Part shown: in pieces, positions 48,416 to 56,887 of the stretch
How the letters are laid out: the number at the start of each line of letters is the position of its first letter
Position numbering within the stretch: the first letter of the stretch is position 1
NCBI GenBank assembly: GCA_004297465.1
Contig: SCUB01000001.1
Location: forward strand, 620,001 to 684,000
DNA length: 64,000 bases
Direction of reading: 5' to 3'
From: Xanthobacteraceae bacterium
GTDB lineage: Bacteria > Pseudomonadota > Alphaproteobacteria > Rhizobiales > Xanthobacteraceae
Program-made: the position numbers and the translations under genes
Notes under the pieces: generated by a model
The model's input: only the letters and a program-made list of their open reading frames with translations
The model's database searches: none
Told to the model about the DNA's origin: nothing

Positions 48416-49617
48416 GCGCTGCGATTCCTGAACAGGTAATAGTTGTAGAGGTTCATGCCGGCGCTGGTCGCCAGCGAGATCAGCAGATAGACGCCCATGG
48501 TGATGGCGATGATCTCGATCGCCTGTCCGGTCTGGCTCAGCGTCGTACCGGCGAACACCGACACCAGATCGGGATAGCCGATGGCCACCGCCAGCGAGGA
48601 GTTCTTGGTCAGGTTGAGGTACTGGTTGGTGAGCGGCGGCAGGATGACACGCAGCGACTGCGGCACCACGATCAGCCGCAGCGCGGCGCCGCGCCGCAGA
48701 CCGAGCGCCGAGGCCGCCTCGATCTGTCCCTTCGGCACCGCCTGGATGCCGGCGCGCACGATCTCGGCGATGAAGGCGGCGGTATAGGTGGAAAGCGCCA
48801 GCACCAGCGCAATCAGCTCGGGCACCAGGCGGGTGCCGCCGACGAAGTTGAAGCCGCGCAATTCCGGCTGCTCGAAGCTGAACGGGGCGCCGCCCAGCAC
48901 CGCCGACGCCGCCGGCAGGCCGACCAGCAGTCCCAACGCCCACGGCCATACCCGCAGCGGCTTTCCGGTCTGGTAGAGCCTGCGCCGCGCGAGGATCTTC
49001 ATTGCCACCGTGACGGCGAGCGCAAGGCCGATCGCGACGACAAACGGGGCAAAGCCATCGAGCGGAACAGGGCGCGGCACCACGACGCCGCGATTGTTGA
49101 GGAAGGCGACGCCGAACACCGAGATGCTGCCGCGCGCCCCCGGCAGCGTGCCCAGCACCGCGAGGTACCAGAACAGGATCTGGAACAGGAGCGGCAGATT
49201 GCGGATCAGTTCGACATAGCCGCCGGCCAGCCGCGCCACCAGCCAGTTCGGCGACAGCCGGCCGAGCCCGACCATGAACCCGATGATCGTCGCCAGCACG
49301 CAGCCGATGAACGACACCAGCAGCGTGTTGAGCAGGCCGACCGCGAACACGCGCAGGTACGTGTCGGATTCGTCGTAGGCGATCAGCGACTGGCTGACGC
49401 CAAATCCGGCGGTGTTGTTGAGAAAGCCCAATCCGGCCGCGATGCGCTGGGCCTTGAGGTTGGCCTGCGCGTTGGAGGTGATCTCATAGCCGAGCCAGAC
49501 CACGACGAGCAGCAGCAGAAGCTGGGCGAGAATGCCCCAGCCGCCGGCGCGCCCCGCGGTCATGCGCCACAGGCGATGGCCGAGTTGAAGGGGCGGCGTG
49601 CGGCATTCGCCCGGCAT
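48412..49617 (-). CDS. aapQ: General L-amino acid ABC transporter permease AapQ
   Basis: 401 aa, normal family length. N-terminal membrane segment ([17 protein letters not shown]), then [26 protein letters not shown], typical of AapQ/BztB. The EAA loop is [23 protein letters not shown]. With AapM it forms the inner-membrane channel. Separated from aapJ by 54 bp and overlapping aapM by 4 bp. Confidence 0.94.
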   Translation of the reverse strand: MPGECRTPPLQLGHRLWRMTAGRAGGWGILAQLLLLLVVVWLGYEITSNAQANLKAQRIAAGLGFLNNTAGFGVSQSLIAYDESDTYLRVFAVGLLNTLLVSFIGCVLATIIGFMVGLGRLSPNWLVARLAGGYVELIRNLPLLFQILFWYLAVLGTLPGARGSISVFGVAFLNNRGVVVPRPVPLDGFAPFVVAIGLALAVTVAMKILARRRLYQTGKPLRVWPWALGLLVGLPAASAVLGGAPFSFEQPELRGFNFVGGTRLVPELIALVLALSTYTAAFIAEIVRAGIQAVPKGQIEAASALGLRRGAALRLIVVPQSLRVILPPLTNQYLNLTKNSSLAVAIGYPDLVSVFAGTTLSQTGQAIEIIAITMGVYLLISLATSAGMNLYNYYLFRNRSA

Positions 49618-49671
49618 GTTGCGTTACGTCCTGGCTGCGGTCCGTGGACCGTCTCCCCGGCTCTTCCCGTA

Positions 49672-50685
49672 TCAGCGGATCGGCGGGCCGTACTGGATTC
49701 CGCCCTTGTTCCACAGCCGGTTGAGGCCGCGATCGATGGCGAGCGGGGAGCCAGAGCCGACATTGCGCTCGAACGATTCGCCATAATTACCGACGTGCCG
49801 GATGATACGTACCACCCAGTCCTTGGTCAGGCCGAGTTGCTCGCCAAGATTGCCCTCCACGCCGAGCAGCCGCTTGATCTCCGGCGCCGGCGATTTCAGC
49901 ATGCTGTCGACATTGGCCTTGGTGACGCCGAGCTCTTCGGCGTTGATCATGGCGTAAAGGGTCCACTTGACGATGTCGAACCACTGGTCGTCGCCGTGGC
50001 GCACCACCGGGCCGAGCGGTTCCTTGGAGATGACGTCGGGCAGCACGATGTGATCGTTGGGCGCAGCGAGCTTGAGGCGCTGGGCGTAGAGCTGCGACAC
50101 GTCGGAGGTGAATACGTCGCAGCGACCGGCCTCGTAGGTCTTGAGCGTCTCGTCGGCGGTGCTGAACGCGATCACCTCGTATTTGAGGTTGTTGGCCTTG
50201 AAGTAGTCGGCGACGTTCTGCTCGTTGGTGGTGCCGGTCTGCACGCAGATCGAGGCGCCGCCGAGATCGCGCGCCGAGTTCACCTTGAGCGAGCGCCGTA
50301 CCAGGAAGCCCTGGCCGTCATAGTAGCTGACGCCGGTGAAGTTGAGGCCGAGCGAGGTGTCGCGCGACAGCGTCCAGGTCGTGTTGCGCGACAGCACGTC
50401 GAGTTCGCCGGACTGGAGCGCGGTGAAACGGTCCTTGGCCGACAGCGGCACGAACTTGACCTTCATCGGATCGTCGAGCACCGCCGCCGCGATCGCCCGG
50501 CACACGTCGACATCGAGGCCGGTCCACACGCCCTTGTCGTCGGGCGAGGAGAATCCCGGAAGACCCTGGCTGACGCCGCAGGACAGGCTGCCGCGGTCCT
50601 TGACCGCCTTGAGGGTCTGGGCGAACGCCGAGGGCATCGTCACCAGGAAGGCCAACGCGAAGGTTCCTGCAATCCTGATCTTCAT
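49672..50685 (-). CDS. aapJ: General L-amino acid ABC transporter substrate-binding protein
   Basis: 337 aa periplasmic binding protein. Signal peptide MKIRIAGTFALAFLVTMPSA with cleavage after FA, before QTLKAVKDRG. The ATG at 50685 gives the canonical signal start. Conserved segments are GVSQGLPGFSSPD, WTGLDVDVCRAIAAAVL and PLGPVVRHGDDQWFDIVKWT. It delivers a broad range of L-amino acids to AapQMP. First gene of the operon; the 237 bp shared with the divergent metC would hold both promoters. Confidence 0.95.
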   Translation of the reverse strand: MKIRIAGTFALAFLVTMPSAFAQTLKAVKDRGSLSCGVSQGLPGFSSPDDKGVWTGLDVDVCRAIAAAVLDDPMKVKFVPLSAKDRFTALQSGELDVLSRNTTWTLSRDTSLGLNFTGVSYYDGQGFLVRRSLKVNSARDLGGASICVQTGTTNEQNVADYFKANNLKYEVIAFSTADETLKTYEAGRCDVFTSDVSQLYAQRLKLAAPNDHIVLPDVISKEPLGPVVRHGDDQWFDIVKWTLYAMINAEELGVTKANVDSMLKSPAPEIKRLLGVEGNLGEQLGLTKDWVVRIIRHVGNYGESFERNVGSGSPLAIDRGLNRLWNKGGIQYGPPIR

Positions 50686-50896
50686 GGCACGACCTTTCAT
50701 GAAATGAAAAATTTGCGGCAGCACCGCCAAAACCCTTGTTTGCCATCAGAGAACGAACAGGCTTGCCGGTCAAGGGGTTGACGGCTTGGCGGGGATCACC
50801 GCTTAGTGCGACACACATACGCTGAGGGGCGGCGGTGCCGCTGCTTGCCGCCCGCAGTTCTTTTGTCGTCACTTGCGCCGGACGGCGTCGCCGGCC

Positions 50897-50935
50897 ACGA
50901 GCCACCGTCACGAGCCCCCGTCATGAGCCGACCCC
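50897..50935 (+). repeat. 13-bp tandem repeat running into the metC start codon
   Basis: Units ACGAGCCACCGTC (50897-50909) and ACGAGCCCCCGTC (50910-50922) are followed by a third, partly diverged copy that begins ATGAGCCG at the metC start codon (50923). The repeat places GA-rich ACGAG just before the ATG, where a ribosome-binding site would be. Confidence 0.6.
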
Positions 50936-52116
50936 CCTCCGACACACAGCCCCCGCTCGATCCCGCCACGCTGCTGGTCACCGGCGGCCGCGATACCGCG
51001 GCGCAAAAAGGCTTCGTCAATCCGCCGGTGGTGCACGGTTCGACCGTGCTCTATCCGAGCGCCGAGGATCTTCTGGCGCACCGCGGCGAATATCATTACG
51101 GCCGCCACGGCTCGCCGACCACGCGGGCGCTGACGCAGGCGCTCCAGGAACTGGAAGGGTCGAACTGCGCCGGCGTGGCGCTGGCCCCTTCCGGGGTGTC
51201 GGCGATCTCCGCCGCGCTGCTCGCGGTGCTCAAGGCCGGCGACCACCTCTTGGTGAGCGACAGCATCTACCGCCCGACCCGCAGCATGTGCGACGACCTG
51301 CTCCTTGGACTGGGGATCGAAACGACCTATTTCGATCCCCTGATCGGCGCCGGCATCACCAGTCTGTTCCGCGACAACACCCGCGCGGTGTTCCTCGAGG
51401 CGCCCGGCTCGCAGTCGCTCGACATGTCGGACATCCCGGCGATCGCCGCCGTGGCGCGCGCGCGCGGCATCTGGATCATCAACGACAACACCTGGGCGAC
51501 GCCGCTCCTGTTCCGCTCGCTCGACAAGGGCGTCGATCTCAGCGTGCAGTCGGCGACCAAGTACATCGGCGGCCATTCCGACATCATGCTGGGCACCGTC
51601 GCCGCCAACGGGAGAGCGTGGCCGAAGCTTGCCGCCGCCATCCGCCTGCTCGGCCTGTGCGCCGGGCCGGACGACGTCTTTCTCGCGCTGCGCGGCCTGC
51701 GCACGCTAGCGGTGCGGTTGGCGCGGCATCAGGCCGCCGGCATCGAGATGGCGAACTGGCTCGCCGCGCGCCCCGAGGTGCTGCGCGTCCTGCACCCGGC
51801 GCTACCCGGCGATCCCGGCCACGCCATCTGGAAGCGCGATTTTTCCGGCGCCTGCGGGTTGTTCAGCGTCATTCTCAGGCCGGCGCCGCAGGCCGCGGTC
51901 AACGCCTTCCTCAACAGCCTGCGCCTGTTCGGCATGGGATTTTCGTGGGGCGGCTTCGAGAGCCTGGTGATCCCGTTCGACTGCGCCAGCTACCGCACCG
52001 CGACGGTCTGGCAGCCCGGCGGTCCGGGGCTGCGCTTCCATATCGGGCTGGAGAACCTCGATGACCTCAAGGCCGACCTGGCGCAGGGGTTCGAGGTGCT
52101 GGCGAAAGCGCGTTGA
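50923..52116 (+). CDS. metC: Cystathionine beta-lyase
   Basis: 397 aa Cys/Met-metabolism PLP enzyme cleaving cystathionine to homocysteine, pyruvate and ammonia. The PLP lysine is K213 in SVQSATKYIGGHSD; YGRHGSPTTRALTQAL and LAPSGVSAISAALLA are the expected cofactor/active-site segments. The alphaproteobacterial MetC is usually beside aapJ, as here (divergent). The chosen ATG lies in a short tandem repeat; an open frame upstream to 50806 has no family sequence. The gene ends 7 bp before the convergent PAP2 gene. Confidence 0.92.
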   Translation: MSRPPSDTQPPLDPATLLVTGGRDTAAQKGFVNPPVVHGSTVLYPSAEDLLAHRGEYHYGRHGSPTTRALTQALQELEGSNCAGVALAPSGVSAISAALLAVLKAGDHLLVSDSIYRPTRSMCDDLLLGLGIETTYFDPLIGAGITSLFRDNTRAVFLEAPGSQSLDMSDIPAIAAVARARGIWIINDNTWATPLLFRSLDKGVDLSVQSATKYIGGHSDIMLGTVAANGRAWPKLAAAIRLLGLCAGPDDVFLALRGLRTLAVRLARHQAAGIEMANWLAARPEVLRVLHPALPGDPGHAIWKRDFSGACGLFSVILRPAPQAAVNAFLNSLRLFGMGFSWGGFESLVIPFDCASYRTATVWQPGGPGLRFHIGLENLDDLKADLAQGFEVLAKAR

Positions 52117-52123
52117 CGCGGGC

Positions 52124-53014
52124 TCAGGTCGTTGACCGCGCCCTGCCCCGCACCACGGCGCGCGCCCGCGCCGCCAGCGTTTCGAGCAGCCGCAGCAGGC
52201 GGCCACGGTTGGGCCCCGGCTTCGGCCGCACCTCGCCATCGGGCATGACGACAAAACCCAGCCCGCGCACCGCGAACCATTGCCGCGCCAGCATCGCGCC
52301 GAGGATGCCGACCAGTGCGCCGGCCACCGCGTCGCTGGGATGATGCGCCCCCACCACCACGCGGCTGACCGCGATCAGGATGGCGTAGGCCGCCATGACA
52401 TAGCGCGTGCGCGGCCACAGCGCGGCGATGGCGAAGGCGGCGGCGAACGCCGTCGTGGTATGGCCGGACGGCAGGCTGGCGTAGTGCACATGGAACGCCA
52501 TCGGCGAGAACAGGTAAGGATCGGGCGCGCCGCCGACGAACGGCCGCGCCCGTCCGATGATCCGCTTGGCGATGGTGACGAACAGACCCGGCAGGCCGAT
52601 GGCGATGAACAGGAACCCGAACCGCACCATCAACGCGGCCAGCGTGGCGCTGGCCACCCGTCCCAGCCGCTCCGAGGCGAGCGCAGCGCAGACGACCACC
52701 ACCGCGGCCGTCGGCCACAGAAACCAGTTCGAACGGCCGAAGTCGGTATAGAAATCGAACGGCTCGACGATCCAGAACCGGCTGAGCTTGCGTGCGCCGA
52801 CGATGGCGGCGACGTCGGCGGTCGGCACCAACAGCAGTCCCAGCGCCAGCAGGCCGAGCGCGGTGACGATCCACGGTCCCGGACGGCGGTAGATGGTCTC
52901 GCGCAGCGAGCCGAAGCGCGGCGGCCGCGCCAGGACGCGCAAGCCCGTGACCAGATTGGCCAGGGTGTGGCGGAACGCGCCACCGACGCGCTGCAACTGT
53001 GACGGCATCGTCAT
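52124..53014 (-). CDS. PAP2-family membrane phosphatase
   Basis: 296 aa with about six membrane segments. The three phosphatase motifs are complete: K150-x6-R157-P158 (KRIIGRARPF), PSGH at 182-185, and S217-R-x3-G222-x-H224-x3-D228. Family members dephosphorylate lipid phosphates such as undecaprenyl diphosphate, phosphatidylglycerol phosphate or lipid A (LpxE/LpxF). Translationally coupled (4-bp overlap) to the upstream ArnT-like GT39 gene, which suggests a shared envelope-lipid task. The exact substrate is unknown. Confidence 0.88.
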   Translation of the reverse strand: MTMPSQLQRVGGAFRHTLANLVTGLRVLARPPRFGSLRETIYRRPGPWIVTALGLLALGLLLVPTADVAAIVGARKLSRFWIVEPFDFYTDFGRSNWFLWPTAAVVVVCAALASERLGRVASATLAALMVRFGFLFIAIGLPGLFVTIAKRIIGRARPFVGGAPDPYLFSPMAFHVHYASLPSGHTTTAFAAAFAIAALWPRTRYVMAAYAILIAVSRVVVGAHHPSDAVAGALVGILGAMLARQWFAVRGLGFVVMPDGEVRPKPGPNRGRLLRLLETLAARARAVVRGRARSTT

Positions 53015-54762
53015 TCGGTTCCATCAGAACTGAAAATGGCCACGGAGATCTGGCGGCCATGAATGTAGTTGTAGCCCTCGACGCGGGCTGTAACGGCATA
53101 CAGGAGGCCGATCGCCTCGGCACGCTGCGCGAAGGCGCGCTCATAGCGTCCCTCGACGAGCGCGAACCGGCACTGCCCCTGCTGGAGGAAGTCGGCGGCG
53201 CCCGAGGCATCGGTCAGCAGCGTCGAGGTTCCGCTCATGAATACCAGGCTCGGTTCCTGATAGCCCACCGCCGCCGCCATCGGCTTGTCGCATTTCATGT
53301 TGCGCAGCGCGCGCGACAATTCGACGCTCGGAAACAGCGGCGTCAGCGTCGGCATCAGGATGCCGAACACGGTGATGCCGATCAGCAGCGAGGCGGCGAT
53401 GGCGTTGAGCAGCGAGCGCTCGGCGCGGGACAGATCGTACAGTCCCCAGGCAACCAGCCCGAAGATCATCGCGCCGGCCGCGAACGGCCAGGCCGCGAAG
53501 GCCGGCTGGCGCGTGAACACGATGGAGGCCACCACCGCGGCCACCGAAATCACGGCCGGAACGACGAACCACCACATCGCGCCGCGCGATACCCACGTGC
53601 CTTCGGCCAGCGCCTGCCGTTCCACCGTTCCCGCGATCATGATCGCCACCGCGGGAAGAAGCGGCAGCACCAGATGCGGCAGTTTGGGCAGCAGCAGTTC
53701 GGCGACCAGCCAGGCCGGCACCAGCCAGGCCAGCAGGAACTGCGCGCCGGGCTGGTGGCGCGCCCGCCACACCGCAGGCGCGGCCAGCCCCGCAAGTGCG
53801 GCTCCAGGCCAGAACAAGGCGAAGAACATGACGAACTGGGTGCCGGGCGGGCCGCCCTGGAACATCGGCAGCAGCGCCATCCGGCTCCATACGTCGCCAC
53901 CCAGCGTGCCCAGCATCAGTCCGAGGCCGCCGCCCTGCACCAGAATCGCCAGCGCCCAGGTCGCCGTCACGATAACGAGCCACAGCATGCCCAGGGCCGG
54001 ATACAGCCGCCGTACCCAGGTCACCGAGCGGTCGAGCACCGCCAGCACGGCGACCGGCAGCACGACATACATCAGCATCAGCGGACCGCCGATGACCAGG
54101 CCGCCGGTCAGCGCTAGCCAGAACACCGAGGCCACCGACCCGCGCGCCGGCGTGCGCTCATCGCCGCGTTGCCATTCGAAATAGGCGCGCGCCATCGCAC
54201 CAAGCGCCGCCGTGACCATGAGCAGCATCATCGCGTCCGGCCGCGCCAGCCGCGCCTCGATGCCGAGCAGGATCGAGGCGCACAGCATCAGGCCCGCCAG
54301 CACCGCGCCGCGCCGGCCGGCGAAGGCGAGCGCCGCCCAGTAGGTCGCCAGCACGGCGCCGATGCCGCCGATCAGCGACGGCATACGGTATGGGAAGATG
54401 CGTACCGACGTGCGCGGCAAGCCGGTGGCGGCGACGGCATGGACGGCCGCCGCCTGCAGCCAGTGGCTGGCGACCGATTCCGACTGCCGGTTCTGATTCT
54501 GGAACCGCAGGTCGACATAGTTGTCGTTCTCGATCATCTGCTTGGTGATTTGCGCGATGTCCGATTCCTCGCGGTCGAGCGGCGGAATCGCGAAAAACCC
54601 CGGCAGAAAGAATATGAGCGCGGCGATGGTCAGCAGCAGCACGGCGCGCCAGTGGCTGACGGACGCCACGTCGAGCACGCTCACCAGTCCGCGCCCCGGA
54701 TTGATCCGGTGCGTCGGCCTGGCGGTGTCGTCCCAGCGGTGCTGTCCGTAACCCTCGGTCAT
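53011..54762 (-). CDS. GT39/ArnT-like membrane glycosyltransferase
   Basis: 583 aa. After a hydrophilic N terminus and first membrane segment (LLLTIAALIFFLPGFF), the acidic catalytic motif DREE (63-66) is followed by a periplasmic loop and ~10 further membrane spans. The fold is GT-C of the PMT/ArnT type, which transfers sugars from polyprenyl phosphate to lipid A or proteins at the periplasmic face. Coupled to a PAP2 phosphatase. The C-terminal ~110 residues form a soluble periplasmic domain. It could be an aminoarabinose/galacturonate-type lipid A modifier, but the donor and acceptor are not known. Confidence 0.85.
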   Translation of the reverse strand: MTEGYGQHRWDDTARPTHRINPGRGLVSVLDVASVSHWRAVLLLTIAALIFFLPGFFAIPPLDREESDIAQITKQMIENDNYVDLRFQNQNRQSESVASHWLQAAAVHAVAATGLPRTSVRIFPYRMPSLIGGIGAVLATYWAALAFAGRRGAVLAGLMLCASILLGIEARLARPDAMMLLMVTAALGAMARAYFEWQRGDERTPARGSVASVFWLALTGGLVIGGPLMLMYVVLPVAVLAVLDRSVTWVRRLYPALGMLWLVIVTATWALAILVQGGGLGLMLGTLGGDVWSRMALLPMFQGGPPGTQFVMFFALFWPGAALAGLAAPAVWRARHQPGAQFLLAWLVPAWLVAELLLPKLPHLVLPLLPAVAIMIAGTVERQALAEGTWVSRGAMWWFVVPAVISVAAVVASIVFTRQPAFAAWPFAAGAMIFGLVAWGLYDLSRAERSLLNAIAASLLIGITVFGILMPTLTPLFPSVELSRALRNMKCDKPMAAAVGYQEPSLVFMSGTSTLLTDASGAADFLQQGQCRFALVEGRYERAFAQRAEAIGLLYAVTARVEGYNYIHGRQISVAIFSSDGTE

Positions 54763-54814
54763 GGGGATCGCTTACGCTGAAACGGCGTGGCGGACAACCG
54801 GCCCGACCGCGATC

Positions 54815-56887
54815 TTATTGAATTCGCACAACAACCGTATCGGCGTCGCCGTTCGCGTCCATCACTGTCAGGCGCATGAATCCGGGACCCGGCGGCATCA
54901 CCAGACGCTGCCGGCGCTCGTCGAGGCTGCCGGCGGGAACGCCGTTGACGAGAACGGTCATCGGCGCAACGCCACCGGCGACCTTGAGCGCCACGCCCGC
55001 CGCGTCGTGCAGCGCCTCGATGCGCGCGCCGCTGAGCGGAAACAGGATGTGCGGGGCCGGCGCCGTCGCGCGCATCAGTTCGCCGGCGGGACGAAACCGC
55101 TGCAGCGGCAGCGGCAGTCGCGCGGTGGCCGCGATCAGCGTGCCACGCGGGGGCTTGGCCAGCGGGGCCGGCAGTTTGCCGGAGCGCGCGAAGGCGTCGA
55201 ACAGCACGGGCGCGGCGGCGCTGCGCCCGATCAGTCCCGGCACCGGCGCGCCGTCGGGCCGGCCGACCCAGACGCCGACCGTCATGCGGCCGTCGAAGCC
55301 GATGGCCCAGGCATCGCGATAGCCGTAGCTGGTGCCGGTCTTGAAGGCGATGCGGTTGGGCATGGCGTTGTCGGGCGGCGGCGTGCCGATCAGCACGTTG
55401 CCGACCTGCCAGGCGGCGACGCGGTCGATGAGCCGGCGGGTGTCAGGCTCGCGGTCGCCCTCGCCGAGCCGGTCGCGCAAGGCCGCGGCGTCGCCGAGCC
55501 GCGCCAGGGCGCCATAGAGCCGGACCAGATCAGTCAGCGTGATGCCGACGCCGCCGAGGCCCATGGCCAGCCCCGGCACCTCGTTTTTGGGCAGCGCCAG
55601 CCGCACCCCGGCTTGCGCCAGCCGCGCCGACAGCCGATGCGCCCCGACGCGATCGAGCAGCGCCACCGCAGGCACGTTGAGCGACAGTTGCAGCGCGCGG
55701 CGCACCGTCACCGTCCCCTGATAGCTGAGGTCGAAATTCTCCGGCGCGTAGGCGCCGAACCGTTGCGGGCGGTCGTCGATCAGGCTTTCGGGGTGGACGA
55801 AGCCGTCCTCGAAGGCCAGCCCGTAGATGAAGGGTTTCAGCGTCGAGCCGGGCGAGCGCACCGCGCGCGTCATGTCGACCTGCCCGGCACGGCGATTATC
55901 GAAATAGTCCGGTGAACCGACGCGGCCCAGCACCTCGCCGCTGTCATGGTCGATGGCGAGGATGGCGAGCGAGATGTCGGGGCCGAGCGCATCGGCGCGG
56001 TCGCGCGCAAGCTTCTCCAGCGCCTTCTGCAAGGCGGCGTCGATGCCGAGCCGCACGCGCGGCGTTCCCGCGCCAGGCAGTCCCTGCGCGATCGCCTGGT
56101 CGGCGGCGTGCGGGGCCAGCATCGGCATCGGCCGCCGCAGCAAAGGGATCGGCTCGGCGCGGGCGCGTTCGGCGTCCCCGGCCGACACCCCGCCGGCCAG
56201 CACCATGCGGTCGAGCACGCGATCGCGGGCGCGTCTGGCCGCGTCCGGGAAACGGTCGGGCCGCCGCGTCTCCGGCGACTGCGGCAGCGCCACCAGCAAA
56301 GCCGATTCGCCCAGTGAAAGGCGCTTCGGTTCCTTGCCGAAATAGGCCAGCGAGGCGGCGCGCACGCCTTCGAGATTGCCGCCGAACGGCGCGCGCGTCA
56401 GGTAAAGGTCGAGGATCGCCGGCTTGGACAGCGCGTGCTCGATCTGAAACGCGCGCGCGATCTGGCGCAGCTTGGCGACAACCGAGCGCTCGCCGCGCGG
56501 CTCGATCAGCCGCGCCGCCTGCATGGTCAGCGTCGAACCGCCGGACACGATGCGGCCGTGGCCGGCGAACTGCGCCGCCGCGCGCGCGAGCGCCAGCATG
56601 TCGACGCCGGGATGGGCGTGGAAGCGGCGGTCCTCGTAGGCCAGCAGCAGCTCGACATAGCGCGGATCGACGTCGGTGGCCGCCGTCACCGGCAGCCGCC
56701 AGCGGCCGTCAGCCATGGCATAGGGCCGCAGCAGCCGTCCATTGCGATCGACAACGGTAGCCGAAACCTCCCGCTCCGACGGCAGCGGCGCCGGGCCGAG
56801 CCGCGCCATTGCGACGCCGGCAAGCGCCGCCGCGCCGGCCGCGAACGCGGCCGCCGCCAGCACGACGCGCGGCGGGCTCCTCGTCAT
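54815..56887 (-). CDS. pbpC: Penicillin-binding protein 1C
   Basis: 690 aa bifunctional class A PBP. N-terminal anchor (about residues 8-28). Glycosyltransferase (GT51) domain with catalytic E85 in EDRRFHAHPG and GGSTLTMQAARL. Transpeptidase domain with S348-x-x-K351, SLN (402-404) and KTG (516-518). C-terminal BiPBP_C domain from about residue 600. It polymerises and cross-links peptidoglycan. The start overlaps the stop of the alpha-2-macroglobulin gene (ATGA). PBP1C plus alpha-2-macroglobulin is a conserved pair proposed to repair and protect the wall after damage. Confidence 0.94.
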   Translation of the reverse strand: MTRSPPRVVLAAAAFAAGAAALAGVAMARLGPAPLPSEREVSATVVDRNGRLLRPYAMADGRWRLPVTAATDVDPRYVELLLAYEDRRFHAHPGVDMLALARAAAQFAGHGRIVSGGSTLTMQAARLIEPRGERSVVAKLRQIARAFQIEHALSKPAILDLYLTRAPFGGNLEGVRAASLAYFGKEPKRLSLGESALLVALPQSPETRRPDRFPDAARRARDRVLDRMVLAGGVSAGDAERARAEPIPLLRRPMPMLAPHAADQAIAQGLPGAGTPRVRLGIDAALQKALEKLARDRADALGPDISLAILAIDHDSGEVLGRVGSPDYFDNRRAGQVDMTRAVRSPGSTLKPFIYGLAFEDGFVHPESLIDDRPQRFGAYAPENFDLSYQGTVTVRRALQLSLNVPAVALLDRVGAHRLSARLAQAGVRLALPKNEVPGLAMGLGGVGITLTDLVRLYGALARLGDAAALRDRLGEGDREPDTRRLIDRVAAWQVGNVLIGTPPPDNAMPNRIAFKTGTSYGYRDAWAIGFDGRMTVGVWVGRPDGAPVPGLIGRSAAAPVLFDAFARSGKLPAPLAKPPRGTLIAATARLPLPLQRFRPAGELMRATAPAPHILFPLSGARIEALHDAAGVALKVAGGVAPMTVLVNGVPAGSLDERRQRLVMPPGPGFMRLTVMDANGDADTVVVRIQ

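Noticed and set aside
50686-50922. SAM-type riboswitch upstream of metC
   Set aside because: The region shows a tandem repeat and ordinary promoter-like sequence, but I could not trace a SAM-II or other riboswitch core; a covariance-model search (Infernal/Rfam) would decide.
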